This document shows, piece by piece, positions 36,736 through 48,004 of a stretch of DNA of 64,000 nt. The position numbers and the translations under genes are program-made. This stretch comes from Galeopsis tetrahit (Eukaryota; Streptophyta; Magnoliopsida; Lamiales; Lamiaceae): contig OY776121.1 of assembly GCA_963675135.1 (NCBI GenBank), positions 78,204,875 through 78,268,874 on the forward strand, written 5' to 3'. Below the pieces are notes generated by a model. It was not told where the DNA came from. It saw nothing but the letters and a program-made list of their open reading frames with translations, and searched no databases. The first letter of the stretch is position 1. Each line of letters opens with the position of its first letter.

Positions 36736-37239
36736 TGACTGGAGATCCCAAGAACTTGGTTCAATGGGAAAACGAAGCTGTGGAGGTTAGTGATAAAACA
36801 CTTGAAAATTACGACTATTCCGGACAGCACTATCTCAAGTGTTAAAGACCCGTAAGATGTGGTAAAGGCTGAGTCTTCGACTCTTAATGATTCCTAGAGT
36901 ATAACGGGATACTCGAAAGGAAGTCACCTATATAAATGAGAAGTGAGGGCCGCTTCGACCAAACATTTATGAACACAAAGGACGTCCATGGCCAAAACGG
37001 ACAAAAACGTGAGAACATTACAAAGACGAGATTGAAGTGTGCTGACACTGTTGTCTAGGTATACACTTTGGAGGAATAGTTCAAGGCATCGCGTCCACTA
37101 AGCCGCCGGTATATCCGATAGTGTTTGGCTACGGAAAGTTCAAGGCCAAAAACCACTTATCCGGAAGCACGGAGATCTCACTCGAACTGAACACTGAGTC
37201 TGATGTTGTATAGATACGATTTTCACTCATGTGGGGGAT

Positions 37240-38182
37240 TGTTGGAATTAATGGGAATTAATTGGGTTTTGACACCCTGATCTAATTTAATTAATTAGAC
37301 GGACTAAACGTTAATTAAGAAATAATTGAACGTGACATGGTCGTTCTACTCGCGGAGTAGATGAACGTGGTATATTTAATATCTCAAAACCGAGTTAAGG
37401 TGAGTGAGAAATTAATTGTTGAAGTTGAAGAGGTTCAACTTGGAAAGTTTGAGAAAGTGGGAATTTGTCCCACATAGGAAACCTACAAAACATTTATGAT
37501 GTATAAAGGTATTGAAGTAACTTGGTAGTTCAACTATCTAAAAGAGGGACACTCCTCTAAGAGCCACACGCGCGCGCGCGGCCGGCCGGCTCGGCTCGGC
37601 TTCGGATTTGGATTTGGCAATTGGTCTTTGGGGCCCACCTATCTTTTTGCAGACCCAAAAACTCCGAAAGCCCAACTCAGGAATGGGCTCGGCCCAATTC
37701 GAACTACTTCAGTCTCAAACTTAGTCTTCAAGATTCGGTCTTAGACTTATCCACGTGTGAGATATTATCTCAACCGCTGCAATATATTCCCACGATTGTG
37801 CCTATAAATACAGACTCTTCCCTCATTCCTTTTTTACGCTGAAATTCGCCCCTCTACCTTTCTCTCTCCTCTCGTCCCTACGCAGTGTATTGAGCTACCG
37901 AAAGCCTTACACTGTTCTTTCTTGTGCCGGATTTATTTCCGAGAGTGTTCAGTTCGTACTACGTACGTTCGCCGATACTTCTTATACAGTGGTGCTACTG
38001 TGTATTAAGTGAAAGTCGTTTTACCTTTGGGAACGGAACGCCGTAACAGTCGAGCACTATCCTGGGCGTATTCTGTTCTGCGGGAAAAGGGTTTCCCTTG
38101 ACTCGACTTATCCGTGGAATTTACTTGTTATTCTGATAATTTTTTATATTGCAGTTTACACGGCGTAGACCAGTTTCCAACA
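37240..38182 (+). repeat. Copia-2 3' LTR (943 bp)
   Basis: Starts TGTTGGAATTAATGGG directly after the polypurine tract and ends CCAGTTTCCAACA before the TSD. It holds the alternating CGCGCGCGCG tract at 37568-37578 and the promoter-like CCTATAAATACAG. It is the full-length member of the pair. Confidence 0.92.
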
Positions 38183-38360
38183 CTCCATTCTTGGAATGAT
38201 CTGACCTTTTATTAATATCCATTCCCATATTCTGTTCTTGATCTCGTCAGCTGCTGTCTCCACCTTGATTCTCACACTATTTAATATCGCCGAGTTCCTC
38301 CCTCTCCATATGATCTACACAATGCACAGCCACAGGCCACAAGCATATAGTGAAATGAGT
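38183..38360 (-). mobile_element. LINE 3' end relic, host copy 2
   Basis: Same minus-strand WRGRN...IWEWI segment as at 16085-16262, differing by a few bases. The copia-2 right TSD is its first five bases. The remaining part of the relic, from the other side of copia-2, lies at about 29545-29644. Confidence 0.5.
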
Positions 38361-38632
38361 ATAGCGTTTACCTCGTATTAAACCAATATGTAGTAGGAAG
38401 TGTTCTCTTAGGTTGCGTTTGGTTGGGTAAATTTGGGCTTATGGGTTTCAAATCCACGGTCCAAATTCATTCTACATGTTTGGATTATGAATGGATTTTA
38501 AATACTTAGATTTGTGCAACACACTTTTTAGTTAAAATTGAGAGAGATTTCAAATCTTCACTAAAACCAACTAAAACAAACAGAATATTGTCAAGCAACT
38601 TGTTTCTGTCAGCTATGACTTGAGAGAAAAGA

Positions 38633-38857
38633 CTAGCCATCGATCTCCACCACCAGCTCTGCAAAAGCCTTGTTGCTGAAATGTATCAACTCAAAACACC
38701 ATGACAAAGACACGGGTTCTGATTCATTTCTCTGTTTTGATAGGATGTGGCTGATGAAATTCGAACGAAAATCGCGTAACGAAGCCGATAAGGCCTCAGA
38801 ATTGTGGTGGTGATTCTCCAGCTTCGAAAGACCAAGTTTTGTTGGCAATAGTAACAT
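38633..38857 (-). pseudogene. BPS1/UPF0496-like N-terminal fragment
   Basis: A 74-residue frame begins with Met and reads KLENHHHNSEALSASL, later LSLSW (as VSLSW) and AFAELVVEIDG, then stops at TAG. This pattern recalls the start of plant BYPASS1/UPF0496 (DUF793-type) proteins as I remember them. Family members are several times longer; no continuation is seen. Part of it is also present in host copy 1. I treat it as a dead gene fragment; the family assignment is uncertain. Confidence 0.4.
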
Positions 38858-40254
38858 TTTTCAGCAGAAAACTGGGGAGGAAAATGTGTAAGCTTTGAAT
38901 GAGTTTTGGCCTCTCCCTCCCTCTCTACTACACACATACACGTATATTTATTATATTTAAATTTAAATATTATTGAACTAATCCATAGCACACGTCGTTG
39001 ACCAATTGCGTTTGGTGCGACTTTACACGCCAAGGCTTGGTTGAGAAGCTGAGAAGAAGCAACATACCAATATAAATGCTTAGCATCAAATGTAAAGAGA
39101 GATTTTAAATTTGACTTTTTTTTTCCCAATCGATATAATAATAATAATATATGAAAATATTTAAAAACATATTCAATCTTGTGTAAGGCTGTAAATGAGT
39201 CGAGTCGAGCCAAACGCGACGTAGTTCAAGTCTGTTTCAAATATTATTGAGCTTTAAAATTATTGTTTGATAATTAATCGGATCGAGCTCGAACGAGCTT
39301 TGATCGAGCCGAACTCGAGTAGTACGTTTGACATTTTTACACTAATTTTATCTTTTTTGACTTATCGCGCTCGAGCCGAGTTTCATATTGAACTAAACAT
39401 GAATATATGTTTAACTTTGTTTGATATCTATGTCGAATTGAGTTTAAATGAACTTTTACCAATCAATATTGAATTGAGTATCGAATAGTTTAGTTTGATT
39501 TTCAACTCTAATATGACATTATTAAAGGATTGATTGTGACATTCATATCCTTCAAATATGTAGAATTAAATGTTTCGAATATCATTTCAAATTTAACGTT
39601 TTATCTCTGAAAGTTATATAATCGCACCTGATAAGGTTGATCACTCTTTCATTATGAATGAGTCGAATGACCATGTGATTTAAAACTAGAGTAAATTACA
39701 ACTGTTCTTTTTAAGTTTGTTTAGATTTTCAAAGCATTATGTGGTTTTAGTAAAATTACAATTTTTTTTAATGCTCGGGTAAATTAGAATTAATTCATAA
39801 CGGTATTCATAATTTTATCTTGTTTTGTTGCATATTTTTGGGTTGTTCAAGTTAAATTCAATTTCTTAAAATATTTTGGTTCATCTTTTTCTTTGCTCTT
39901 GAATTATCTTTATATGAATCATTTTAACAATCACATGGCACCATTTCATTCATTTATCTCAATCTCTCTTCTCAAATCACTTTATTTCAAAATTCCTCCA
40001 CTCTTATTAATTTTGACTTTTATCTTGTAATCTCAATTTTAAATTTTAATCTCAACCATACATTCTTATATTTTACTCTATATATCTCAACACCTTTCTT
40101 TCATTTCAACAACCCTAAAATTTTCTTTTTTCTTTCTCCAACATGTAGAATATCAACTCTACATTCTTATTTTTTACTCCATGTTTCTAATGTATTTATG
40201 AATTTTTTTCCTTATGTATTGTTCTACAATAGAATTATACAAATTTAGATTATA
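38858..40254. other. Intergenic, no gene
   Basis: No coding frame is supported. Around 39185-39375 there are several GAGTCGAGTCGAGCC / GAGCTCGAACGAGC / CTCGAGCCGAG motifs with the left edge TAAGGCTGTAAATGAG, resembling a decayed hAT-type repeat. The rest is AT-rich, with CT-rich lines at 39955-40140. Confidence 0.4.
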
Positions 40255-40531
40255 CTCCTTCATTCCACAATAACTTTTACACTTTCCTTTTCAAGACGTC
40301 CCACAATAACTTTCACACCCTTAAAATGGAAAATTTTTTATAAACTCCACCCTCACAATATTCTCAATTTTAGTCATTACTTTTTCTCCACACATAACCA
40401 AAAGTCAACTCATTTCTTTACTTTATACATAAATGTTTTTACAAAATTACCCCTCAAAATTTCCAATTTTTTTCACTTTTCTTATTTTGTGTGCCACTTC
40501 ACACGTGAAAGAAATCACGGGACGAAGGAAG
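40255..40531. mobile_element. Stowaway-like MITE
   Basis: 277 bp, CTCCTTCATTCCACAATAAC at the left and GGGACGAAGGAAG at the right, flanked by TA. The ends are variants of the Stowaway (Tc1/mariner) consensus CTCCCTCCGTCCC. Confidence 0.8.
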
Positions 40532-40545
40532 TAATATATTATATA

Positions 40546-40849
40546 CTATTTCCGTCCCCCAAATAAATAAATCACGGGACGAAGGAAGTAACATTTGACT
40601 TTACACACAGATTAAGAAAAATAAATAAATGTGGTCAATTTTAACTAATATGCCTATTTTACCCTTGATATTCCATAAATTTTGTGTAAATTTCAAAGCA
40701 GTTGAGTCTTAAGAGTAATTATGGAGTGGGTTTAATTGAGGGTAAACTTGTCAATAAAATATTTAATACTCAAGTTAAAAAGGAAATGTGGCTAAAATTT
40801 AAAATATTTAGAAAAGGAAAATATGACTATCTTTATGAGACGGAGGGAG
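40546..40849. mobile_element. Stowaway-like MITE
   Basis: 304 bp from CTATTTCCGTCCCCC to GAGACGGAGGGAG with TA on both sides, 14 bp from the previous MITE. An extra copy of ATCACGGGACGAAGGAAGTA sits near the left end (40572-40591), as if a terminus of the neighbour was duplicated into it. Confidence 0.8.
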
Positions 40850-43412
40850 TATATTTTTATTTTTTGTTAGATATGTAGTTTAGTTATTGATTTTAATTTT
40901 TGTTCGTGAAGACAAATTTATACGAAGAATTTTGGAGACCATTTGTACAAATTTAGGCCATAATAATTCCCAACATTTTTATAGAGTTAAAAAATATATT
41001 TGTTGCCTTAATTCAATGCAGTGCGTAGAATTGCGAATCATATCCTTTATATACTCTCTAAATCATTAGCAATATAAAAAAGGCTATGTGTGTATAACAC
41101 ACAGACATACTGAGGACATTCACTGACTGAGTACACACCATCGTAAAATGAGGACACCCATCTAAAAATTCTAAAATTACCCTTGTCTCTTTTAAACTTC
41201 CCTTCACGTGTTCACAATTTGGATACACCTATCAACTCCTCCAACACTCTCCACTCTCCACCCAAATTCCAACCACTCACCGCTACGAGGCCGCACACGT
41301 TTATTGAAGGAAGAGCAGCGACCCAAATCGCCGGAGAAAGACAAAGGAGGAGGGGAGCAACGCGTTTTTTTCTGGAGCAGGGCAGGTTTAATTTTTTTTT
41401 TTTTTTTGTAAAAATGGGTAGAGGTTAGTTTTTCGTTTACAATCTTTAGAATTAGTGTTGTGTTTATGTATTAACTTGCTCCTTATTAATTGAAACATTG
41501 ATTTTATTGTTTTAAGGTTTATATTGTTAGTTTTGTTTTTTGAATTTGAGGTTAATCATGAATGTGTTGATTAAGGTTGGTTTTTTTGTGTTATAATCAT
41601 GTTTACGTGTACAATGTGTCAATATTTGATGTGTTAGGATGAAAATAAACTAATGGACATCTAATTGGCATGGTTTAGCACGAAAAACTAGCGTTGAGAC
41701 TGATTTTTCAAACATTTAGTAGATGTCCGAAACTATTTTTCAAACATGGTGTGTATGTTCCTGTTTATTTTTCGAACATGGCTTGTATGTTCATGTATAA
41801 ATTTCGAAACATGGTGTTTATGTTCATGTATAAATTTCGAACATAGTGTCTTTGTTCATCATTTACTTTTGTACATAAGCTAATTATTTCATATTTTTGA
41901 CATATTGTTCATGTTTTCTCAGAAGGTGGTAGTAGGGTTCGACCAACTGCTTCCAACTGGAAAAAGAGACAACTTGTTAGTGATGAGCTCGCTCCACAAG
42001 AACCGAAAGTAAATGATCAGGAGGAGGAGGGCAACGATGAGGGAGACGAAGATGGACACGAGGAGGCGGGGAAAGACAATGAAGGAGATGAAAGAAGAGA
42101 TGAAGAGGTTGACCGCTCACTAGCTTCCTGACACGTATTTTTCAATACTCGTCTCTCAAGTGTAAGAGGTTCCTCGTAGTAAAAGTAAGTGTCCGGTTAA
42201 ATTATCGAACCGCGGGACTAGTTTGCTAGCGTAGCCTTAGTGTTGTGTGTCGACACGTAATTATAGTGATAAAAAATATGGGGGTGAGCGACAAAAACTA
42301 AATGTAAAAATCAACAAGTTAAATACTATCTAAGAAAAGCAAGTAAAGTGATGATCAAGATCAAATGGAGAGAAGTAGTGTTTGGGTGTTCGTCATTGTG
42401 TGAAAAATTGAGTTAATAGTCGACTTTTATGTGCAATTCATTAGGTGGAACTTGATAGAAGCAATCACGAGTGCGTTTGTCTACTAAATCACCTAGGATC
42501 GCGAGGATGAATAGAGGCGTTCTTACCCGGGTAATCACACAACTAGGGGTTCTACTATATCTAAATTAAATTAAACTAATCTCTGATCATACTTTTCCAC
42601 TTGAATACTAACAACCAAGCTCATATGGTCTTCTCACTAATCACTCAAATTCTCATTCAAGCAATCAATGTAGATAAATGGGGTTCTAATGAAAATTACC
42701 CAACTCTATAACCCAATATTTACTCATTCACTCGATACCCAACCCTCGATTATACTATCTACCCCAATTAACCAACTCTCGTTGCATTAATTGAGCTTCA
42801 CATATAAACTACTAATTGAGTTCTAGCAAATGATCTATCAAAACCCATAAACCTAACCAATATTCCCTCCAATGAATTGCACAATTAAAATTAACCTAAT
42901 AACACAAATTCCATGACAAATCAAAACACCCAAACACCAACAAATCTAGTCAACAATAAAATTAACAATTGAAAGCAAGCTTATGAAACATAAATAATAA
43001 AGCATTAAATTAAGGAAATATATCACTTCATAAAGCCTTCAAATTCTTCGATATTTACAATAAAATAAAATACTACATTAAAAATTAGCTAAGTGAATGA
43101 AATTAAACTAAAATATTGAGTGTAGTGTGGAGGGGAGGAGGGTTTCCCAATTTCTGCGTATTGCTCCTCTCAATTCGCTGCTGCCCCCTTCCAACTGTGT
43201 GTGCTGCCTCCGAAAAAATAATGAAATGGGCCTGATTAATTGATGACATGGCATAGGCCCATAATCCATTTGAGAATTCTAGCTGCATTCCACCTCTCCA
43301 ATTTAACAATGATGGGCCCCTCTGTATGCGCATACCCTCTCAATGGCCACGCTTCTTGTGTTGGTTCATTAATTGATGGAATGGGCTTTGATTAATTCTT
43401 CACTAATGCAAA

Positions 43413-44665
43413 GGGTTTGACTATATGCACCTCCGTTTCGGAGAGATGCACTCCCCCAATTCATTTATTAATAAAATAATAAGGTGAAAACTTGAAAATA
43501 CCCTTTAAGTAAATTGTTGGGCACTAAATGCACCCCTCTTACTGGACGCACCCCCTTTAATAATTCATTTCCCTTTCCTCCTAAACCACCACTTCCGGCC
43601 GCCGCCGACACCATTTCCGGTGACCACCAAGTCAAAAAAAATTCCAGAAATTACAATAAATACTTGAAAAAATCACAATTTTTTTTTAATTTTTCGACCA
43701 ACCAGGGCCAACCATATACACTCCCGTCGACAACGATTCGTCGACGAAAGTATATACCGTCGACACTGATTGGTCGAAAAATTAAAAAAAATAAAATTCG
43801 GCAGCTTAATGTCGATCAAACACACTCTCGTCGATAAATTGTTGTCGGCGAGAGTGTGTTTCGTCCACATTAAGCTGTCGAAAATAATTAAAAAAAAAGG
43901 TTTCTGCAATTTTTTTCTGCAGAAAACCCTAACAAAAAAAAAAACGTGGAATCAAGATCGAGGGAGGGGGAGGGAGAACGAATGAACAAAACTGAATGGA
44001 GTGGCCGACATCTTCGACAAACAAGGAGGTGGCAGCGAGCGGGAGGACGCCGAACGGGGAAGAGAGAAGACAAAAAAAAAGCGGGTGCGGACGGGCCGCG
44101 ACGGCCCAAGGCAGTGGCTGGGCCGCCGCGGCGAGGGCGGGGCCAACGCGTCGACTGGATAGATGGAGGGGGCGGACGGACGGACGGGGTTGCGGGGAGG
44201 GGGGAATTTACAGAAATTTGGGGGAGAGGGAGGGGGTGTCGGGCTCGCGGTGGCGTGGCGATGGGGGCGGCGTCGAGGGCGGCGGCTAGTGGACGGGGCG
44301 GCCGCAAAATCTGCAAATTTTTATTTTTTTTACAGAAAACTGGAGGGGAGAGGCCGGCCGCCGGCGATGGGGGGTGGGGTGGGGTGGGGTGGGCGTCGCC
44401 GGCGACGGAGGGTGGGGTAGGGGTCGCCGGCGACCAGGGGTGGTGGTGAGGAGGGGGGTGGATTGGGGGAAATGGAAGGAGAAAGATGGAGGAGGAAGAT
44501 GAAGATGAATTTAGGGTTCTGGGGGGTGTGTGTGGGTAGTAATAGGAGTTTTATGAAGGGAGAGGTATTTATGACAATTAAGGGTGGGGTGTGTGCCAAT
44601 TTTGTAGGAGTGTATAAATCGGGGGAGTGCATCTCTCCGAAATGGAGGTGCATATAGTCAAACCC
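43413..44665. mobile_element. Family A MULE-like element A3
   Basis: TIR GGGTTTGACTATATGCACCT and its complement, with a perfect 9-bp TSD TAATGCAAA (43404-43412, 44666-44674). Two hairpins in a row: about 43680-43780 (loop AACGATTC between GTCGAC motifs) and about 43800-43880 (stem ACACACTCTCGTCG). Then a GC-rich block (43940-44440), purine-rich on this strand. Long frames there are repetitive and unlike real proteins. Confidence 0.88.
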
Positions 44666-44737
44666 TAATGCAAATCGGCGGCTGATCATGGGCCTTTACA
44701 ATTAATTTCAGCTGCCTGCTTATGCCCCAATTCCCTG

Positions 44738-45760
44738 GTGGGACTATTTACACCTCCATTTCGGTTTAGAATACTCCCCCTATAAATTTAATAATAAAAT
44801 AATGATGTAAAAAATCAAAAATACCCTTTAAGTTATATTACACTACTAAATGCACCCCTCCTTCAACTTTAAACCCTAAACCTAAGTTTTATCCAGCCAC
44901 CACCTCCTCCGCCGCCACCACCAAACACCAAACAACAAAAAATTCCGAACTTAAAAAAATTTCAAATTTTGTTTTTAAATTTCGACAAACCAGTGTCGAC
45001 CTTATTTACTCTCGTCGACACTGGTTTTTCGACAAGATTGTATATGGTCGACATTTGTTGATCGAAAAAAAAATTTAAAACCTCGTCAACAACTTTAGGT
45101 CGACCTAAAATACACTCGTCGACATCCTGTTGTCGACGGGGTGTATTTGGATCGACCTAGAGTGGTCGAGATTAAGAAAAAGAAAGAAAAAAAACCTGGG
45201 ATTTGGCCACTGCCGAGGAAAAGGGTGTCAACCGTTGGGCGGGATAAGGGATTTGGCCACGAGATTGTATATGGTCGGGGGCGGCGGCGGCGACCGATGG
45301 GCAGTGGCGGCGATTGTTGTTTTTTTTTTTTACAGATCGTGAGGGGATAAGGGAGAGGGAGGGGGAGAGCGGCGGAAGGATGGACGGGGCACCAGGGAGG
45401 GGGCGGCCGCGCGGCCACTGATTTTTTTTTTTTACAGTACAGCGTGGGTGGCGGAAGGGTGGGGCAAGGGCGGCCGCGGGGGCGAGGGCGGGTGTCTCCG
45501 GTGGCGACGGTGGGGGCGAGGGCCGGTAGCGGCGGCGAGGGCTGGTGGGTGGAGTGATTTGGGGAGAGGGAGAGAAGAAGGAGATGAAAGAGGGAGAAAA
45601 AACTATGGTTTAGGGGGGTGTGAGTAGTTATTAGAATTTTATGAGAGAAGGGTATTTGTGACAATTAAGGGGGTGTGCATCTATCTGAAGCCGATTTTAG
45701 GGGAGGTGCATCAATCAGGAGAGTGTTCTAAACCGAAATGGAGGTGTAAATAGTCAGACC
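44738..45760. mobile_element. Family A MULE-like element A4
   Basis: TIR GACTATTTACACCTCCATTT, continuing CGGTTTAGAA, and its complement at the other end. The outermost bases differ and TTCCCT next to both ends may be what is left of the TSD. Two hairpins again (about 44985-45070 and 45075-45170) followed by a GC-rich block (45230-45560). The order is as in A3. Confidence 0.78.
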
Positions 45761-46649
45761 CTTCCCTTTGTTCTCATAAGCGTGGGCCTCTTCTTTTAAA
45801 TGGGCCCCTGCCCTTTTCTTTTTATAATTCCAGAAATACTGTTCACACGGTCCAACTCATTTTTTTTCTTTTCTTGATTTATTCCTTCGATTAACTCCAC
45901 AAAATAATCGAGGTGTGTTTTGCTTCAAAAATGCTCATTTTCCTATAAAAATAGTAAAATACACAATTACTCCAAATCAAGTGCAATTAGTCAATTTAGT
46001 GTAAAAATGCAACGAAATCCTATAAAATTATGTAAATTAAACACATGAATTTCGAGGAATTTTCACACTAATCACTTTCAAGAGCATGTAGCCAAATACA
46101 TATGGTTGGAGGATGGGTGAGATGTGTTGAAGTGTCACTGCCATGTGTCCAAACTTATGAATTAGGAGTTCGATGATGACTATGATTGGTGTCATTGGCA
46201 GAGGTTTTTTAGATCCGATTGCTTCAAATTAGACGTGGAGCTTACAAGAACTTAAACAAAAACCTTATCACAACCTTCGTTGAGAGGTGGCACCAAGAGA
46301 CCAACTCATTCCATTTGCCCTTCAGGAAAATGACAATCACTCTTGATGATATCCACTCTATCACGAGTTTGAAAGTTAATGGTCTCCCGGTGCAGTCTAC
46401 TTGCGAAGATAATCTGAAGGCTTCAGATTGTTTGATGAAATATTTGGGTAGATCATTTGAAGAAGCCAAAGAAACATTAAAAGGTCAATGAGTATGTTCT
46501 GTGAAGCCAGTGTGGCTAAGGGAGACTTTTATGCCCCTGATGTGCTCGGACAACGAGGATGAGGTGTTTCAACACGAGCTTTTGTGTTGTACACGTTTGG
46601 GACCACTTTATTTCCGGACAAAAGTGGTACTCATGTTCACGCACATTGG

Positions 46650-47775
46650 TTACATATTGATTACGAACTCCTCTTCCTCGGTAGTTAAGCGGTCGACATA
46701 AGAATGACCCTCAAGGTAGAGGGATATCGAATGATTATGTGTACAACATTTCACCTCCAATCTCCACTCAAATATAGACTCTTGTGTACCCTTCAACATA
46801 AATGGACACTCACATTTCTTGGTGCCCGTAACCCTTCCACTCTTTTGTTCTTCTTCCCCCTCGTTATTCTTAACCTTCTTCTTCTTAGGAGTTGTTGCAG
46901 GCTTTTTCTTTTCATGATACGCACCGCCCCGCTCACACGCCAAGAAAATACGTGCATTTTTATTCCCTTGTCCGTTATCTGAACGCTTCACAACAATAAT
47001 TATGTTGTGCTCATTCCCCATACGACAAATCCAAGACAAGAGTGCATCACGAGACTCAAATAAAGTCATATTCGTGAAGATGTCTGTGTAGTCCATAATG
47101 ATTTCACGACCTTGGATGTTAGGAGCCAGAGCATCACCATTCTTCAATTTAAGACCAGATTCATCCACCCACTCATCATCGTACTCATCGTCATACTCAT
47201 TATCGTAATCATCGTCCACCCACACATCATCCTTATCATCATTGCCCAAATTCTGAAATTCAAAACAACAAGATTTATACAAATGTTCGAAACTAATGTA
47301 TGCAAAGTATCATGTCCGAAAGAAATTTATGCAATGTTTACTAATGTTCAAAAATAACTTCCGTGCAAAACAGGTTTGTACGAAAATTAAATATGAACAT
47401 TAACTATTTGTCCATGTTTTTTTTTTCGGACAATGATGTTTTGTCCGGAAAAAAAAAATCGAACTTGGTCGCCTTCTTCGTGTAACCAGTCGCAAAAATC
47501 GGGTTTTTTGGAAAACAACCAAATGCTATTCATATTGTCAAAATGTATGTCCTAAATGCATACTATTTAAACTGGATACCATTATAAAGTTATAATATGC
47601 AAAAAAAAAAAAAAAAAAAAAAAAAAAGGTATAAACACTAACATAACCCCACAAAAACCCTACACATAAAAACTCTTCAATTTTAAAATAAAAAAAAACC
47701 TTCAAAACATGTTAAACAACTTACAAATGAATACTTGACACCCCCACTAGTAGCTTTTGCATCATTATCGACCAT
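46650..47775 (-). pseudogene. MULE transposase N-terminal region
   Basis: Exon 1 (47725-47775, begins ATGGTCGATAATGATGC) joins at GT-AG to exon 2 (46650-47252). The product has an acidic stretch (DDDYDNEYDDEYDDEW), then the FAR1/WRKY-GCM1-type zinc-finger region typical of plant Mutator transposases: LFESRDALLSWICRM, IFLACERGGAYH, TGTKKCECPF, and THNHSISLYLEGHSY. It ends with a stop right where the PMD gene remnant begins. The MULE catalytic domain and SWIM zinc finger are missing. It is therefore a truncated, probably dead gene that points to the origin of the element. Confidence 0.75.
47597..47627. repeat. Poly-A tract
   Basis: About 30 consecutive A residues within the decayed MULE, upstream of the transposase exon 2. 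It may be a simple expansion or the tail of a lost retroposon; no adjacent LINE or SINE body is recognisable. Confidence 0.6.
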
Positions 47776-48004
47776 TTTCGAATTCTTCCGCTCTCAAAAT
47801 CGAGTTTGCAGTTTTTGGTAAGTTTTGGGTTTGCAAAATATGATCGTCCCTGCGTCTTCCCACAATAGATAGAAGTGTGGGTGTACTTATTCGCTTTTTT
47901 TACAAAAAAAATACAAGAGTAAATGAAACATTTCACATACCACTTATGATGAAAAAAAGTTCAAGTGAGTGTCCTCAATATGTCCGGTGTGTATAACCGT
48001 GGCC

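Larger units (their letters stand above)
29645..38182 (+). mobile_element. Copia-2 retrotransposon (complete, interrupted)
   Basis: A full-length Ty1/copia element: 5' LTR 29645-30406, internal region, 3' LTR 37240-38182, with 5-bp TSD CTCCA (29640-29644, 38183-38187). Host copy 1 at about 16085 is the uninterrupted site. LTR ends are TGTTGGAATT...CCAACA. A polypurine tract GTGGGGGAT abuts the 3' LTR. I could not see a standard initiator-Met primer-binding site after the 5' LTR (it reads ATCGCAGAACAG). A 2.0-kb MULE-type element sits in pol. Confidence 0.95.
42129..46074 (+). mobile_element. Solo LTR Y with nested A3 and A4
   Basis: Starts TGACACGTATTTTTCAATAC and ends TTTTCACACTAATCA, the same termini as solo LTR X in the opposite orientation. 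Flanks CTTCC and CTTTC form a 5-bp TSD with one mismatch, inside the PMD gene. Without A3 and A4 it is about 1.67 kb. Non-coding apart from low-complexity frames. Confidence 0.8.
41414..46643 (+). pseudogene. Plant mobile domain (PMD) gene relic
   Basis: Exon 1 is ATGGGTAGAG (41414-41423) with a GTTAGT donor; exon 2 starts at 41923 and is open through an acidic tract (EEEGNDEGDEDGHEEAG) until solo LTR Y interrupts it at 42129. The frame resumes after 46080 with VAKYIWLEDG-like sequence, in-frame stops, DYDWCHWQRFFRSD, then a frameshift into 46219-46491: RWHQETNSFHLPF, then TITLDDIHSITSLKVNGLPV. These are hallmarks of the plant mobile domain (MAIN/MAIL1-like, PF10536), often carried by MULEs. 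A further frame (46501-46643, VWLRETF, GPLYFRTKV) continues the domain. Dead. Confidence 0.75.
41082..48004. mobile_element. Decayed MULE carrying PMD gene and transposase start
   Basis: Left end GGCTATGTGTGTATAACACA and right end, read on the minus strand, GGCCACGGTTATACACACCG; both continue to ACATA(C/T)TGAGGACA.TCAC. Flanks TATAAAAAA and TATTAAAAA could be an imperfect 9-bp TSD. Removing solo LTR Y leaves about 3.0 kb containing two convergent relic genes: a plant-mobile-domain gene (+) and the 5' part of a Mutator-type transposase gene (-). The middle, where the rest of both genes should be, is deleted. Confidence 0.65.

Noticed and set aside
38686..39213. 175-residue minus-strand frame
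   Set aside because: It overlaps the BPS1-like frame in another register and shows no domain.
43888..44449. 142- and 167-residue frames in A3
   Set aside because: Opposite-strand, purine/pyrimidine-biased open frames in a GC-rich block; composition explains them.
45095..45664. 189-residue Pro/Ser-rich frame in A4
   Set aside because: Spans the hairpins, GC-rich block and TIR side; low-complexity, no splice or promoter support.
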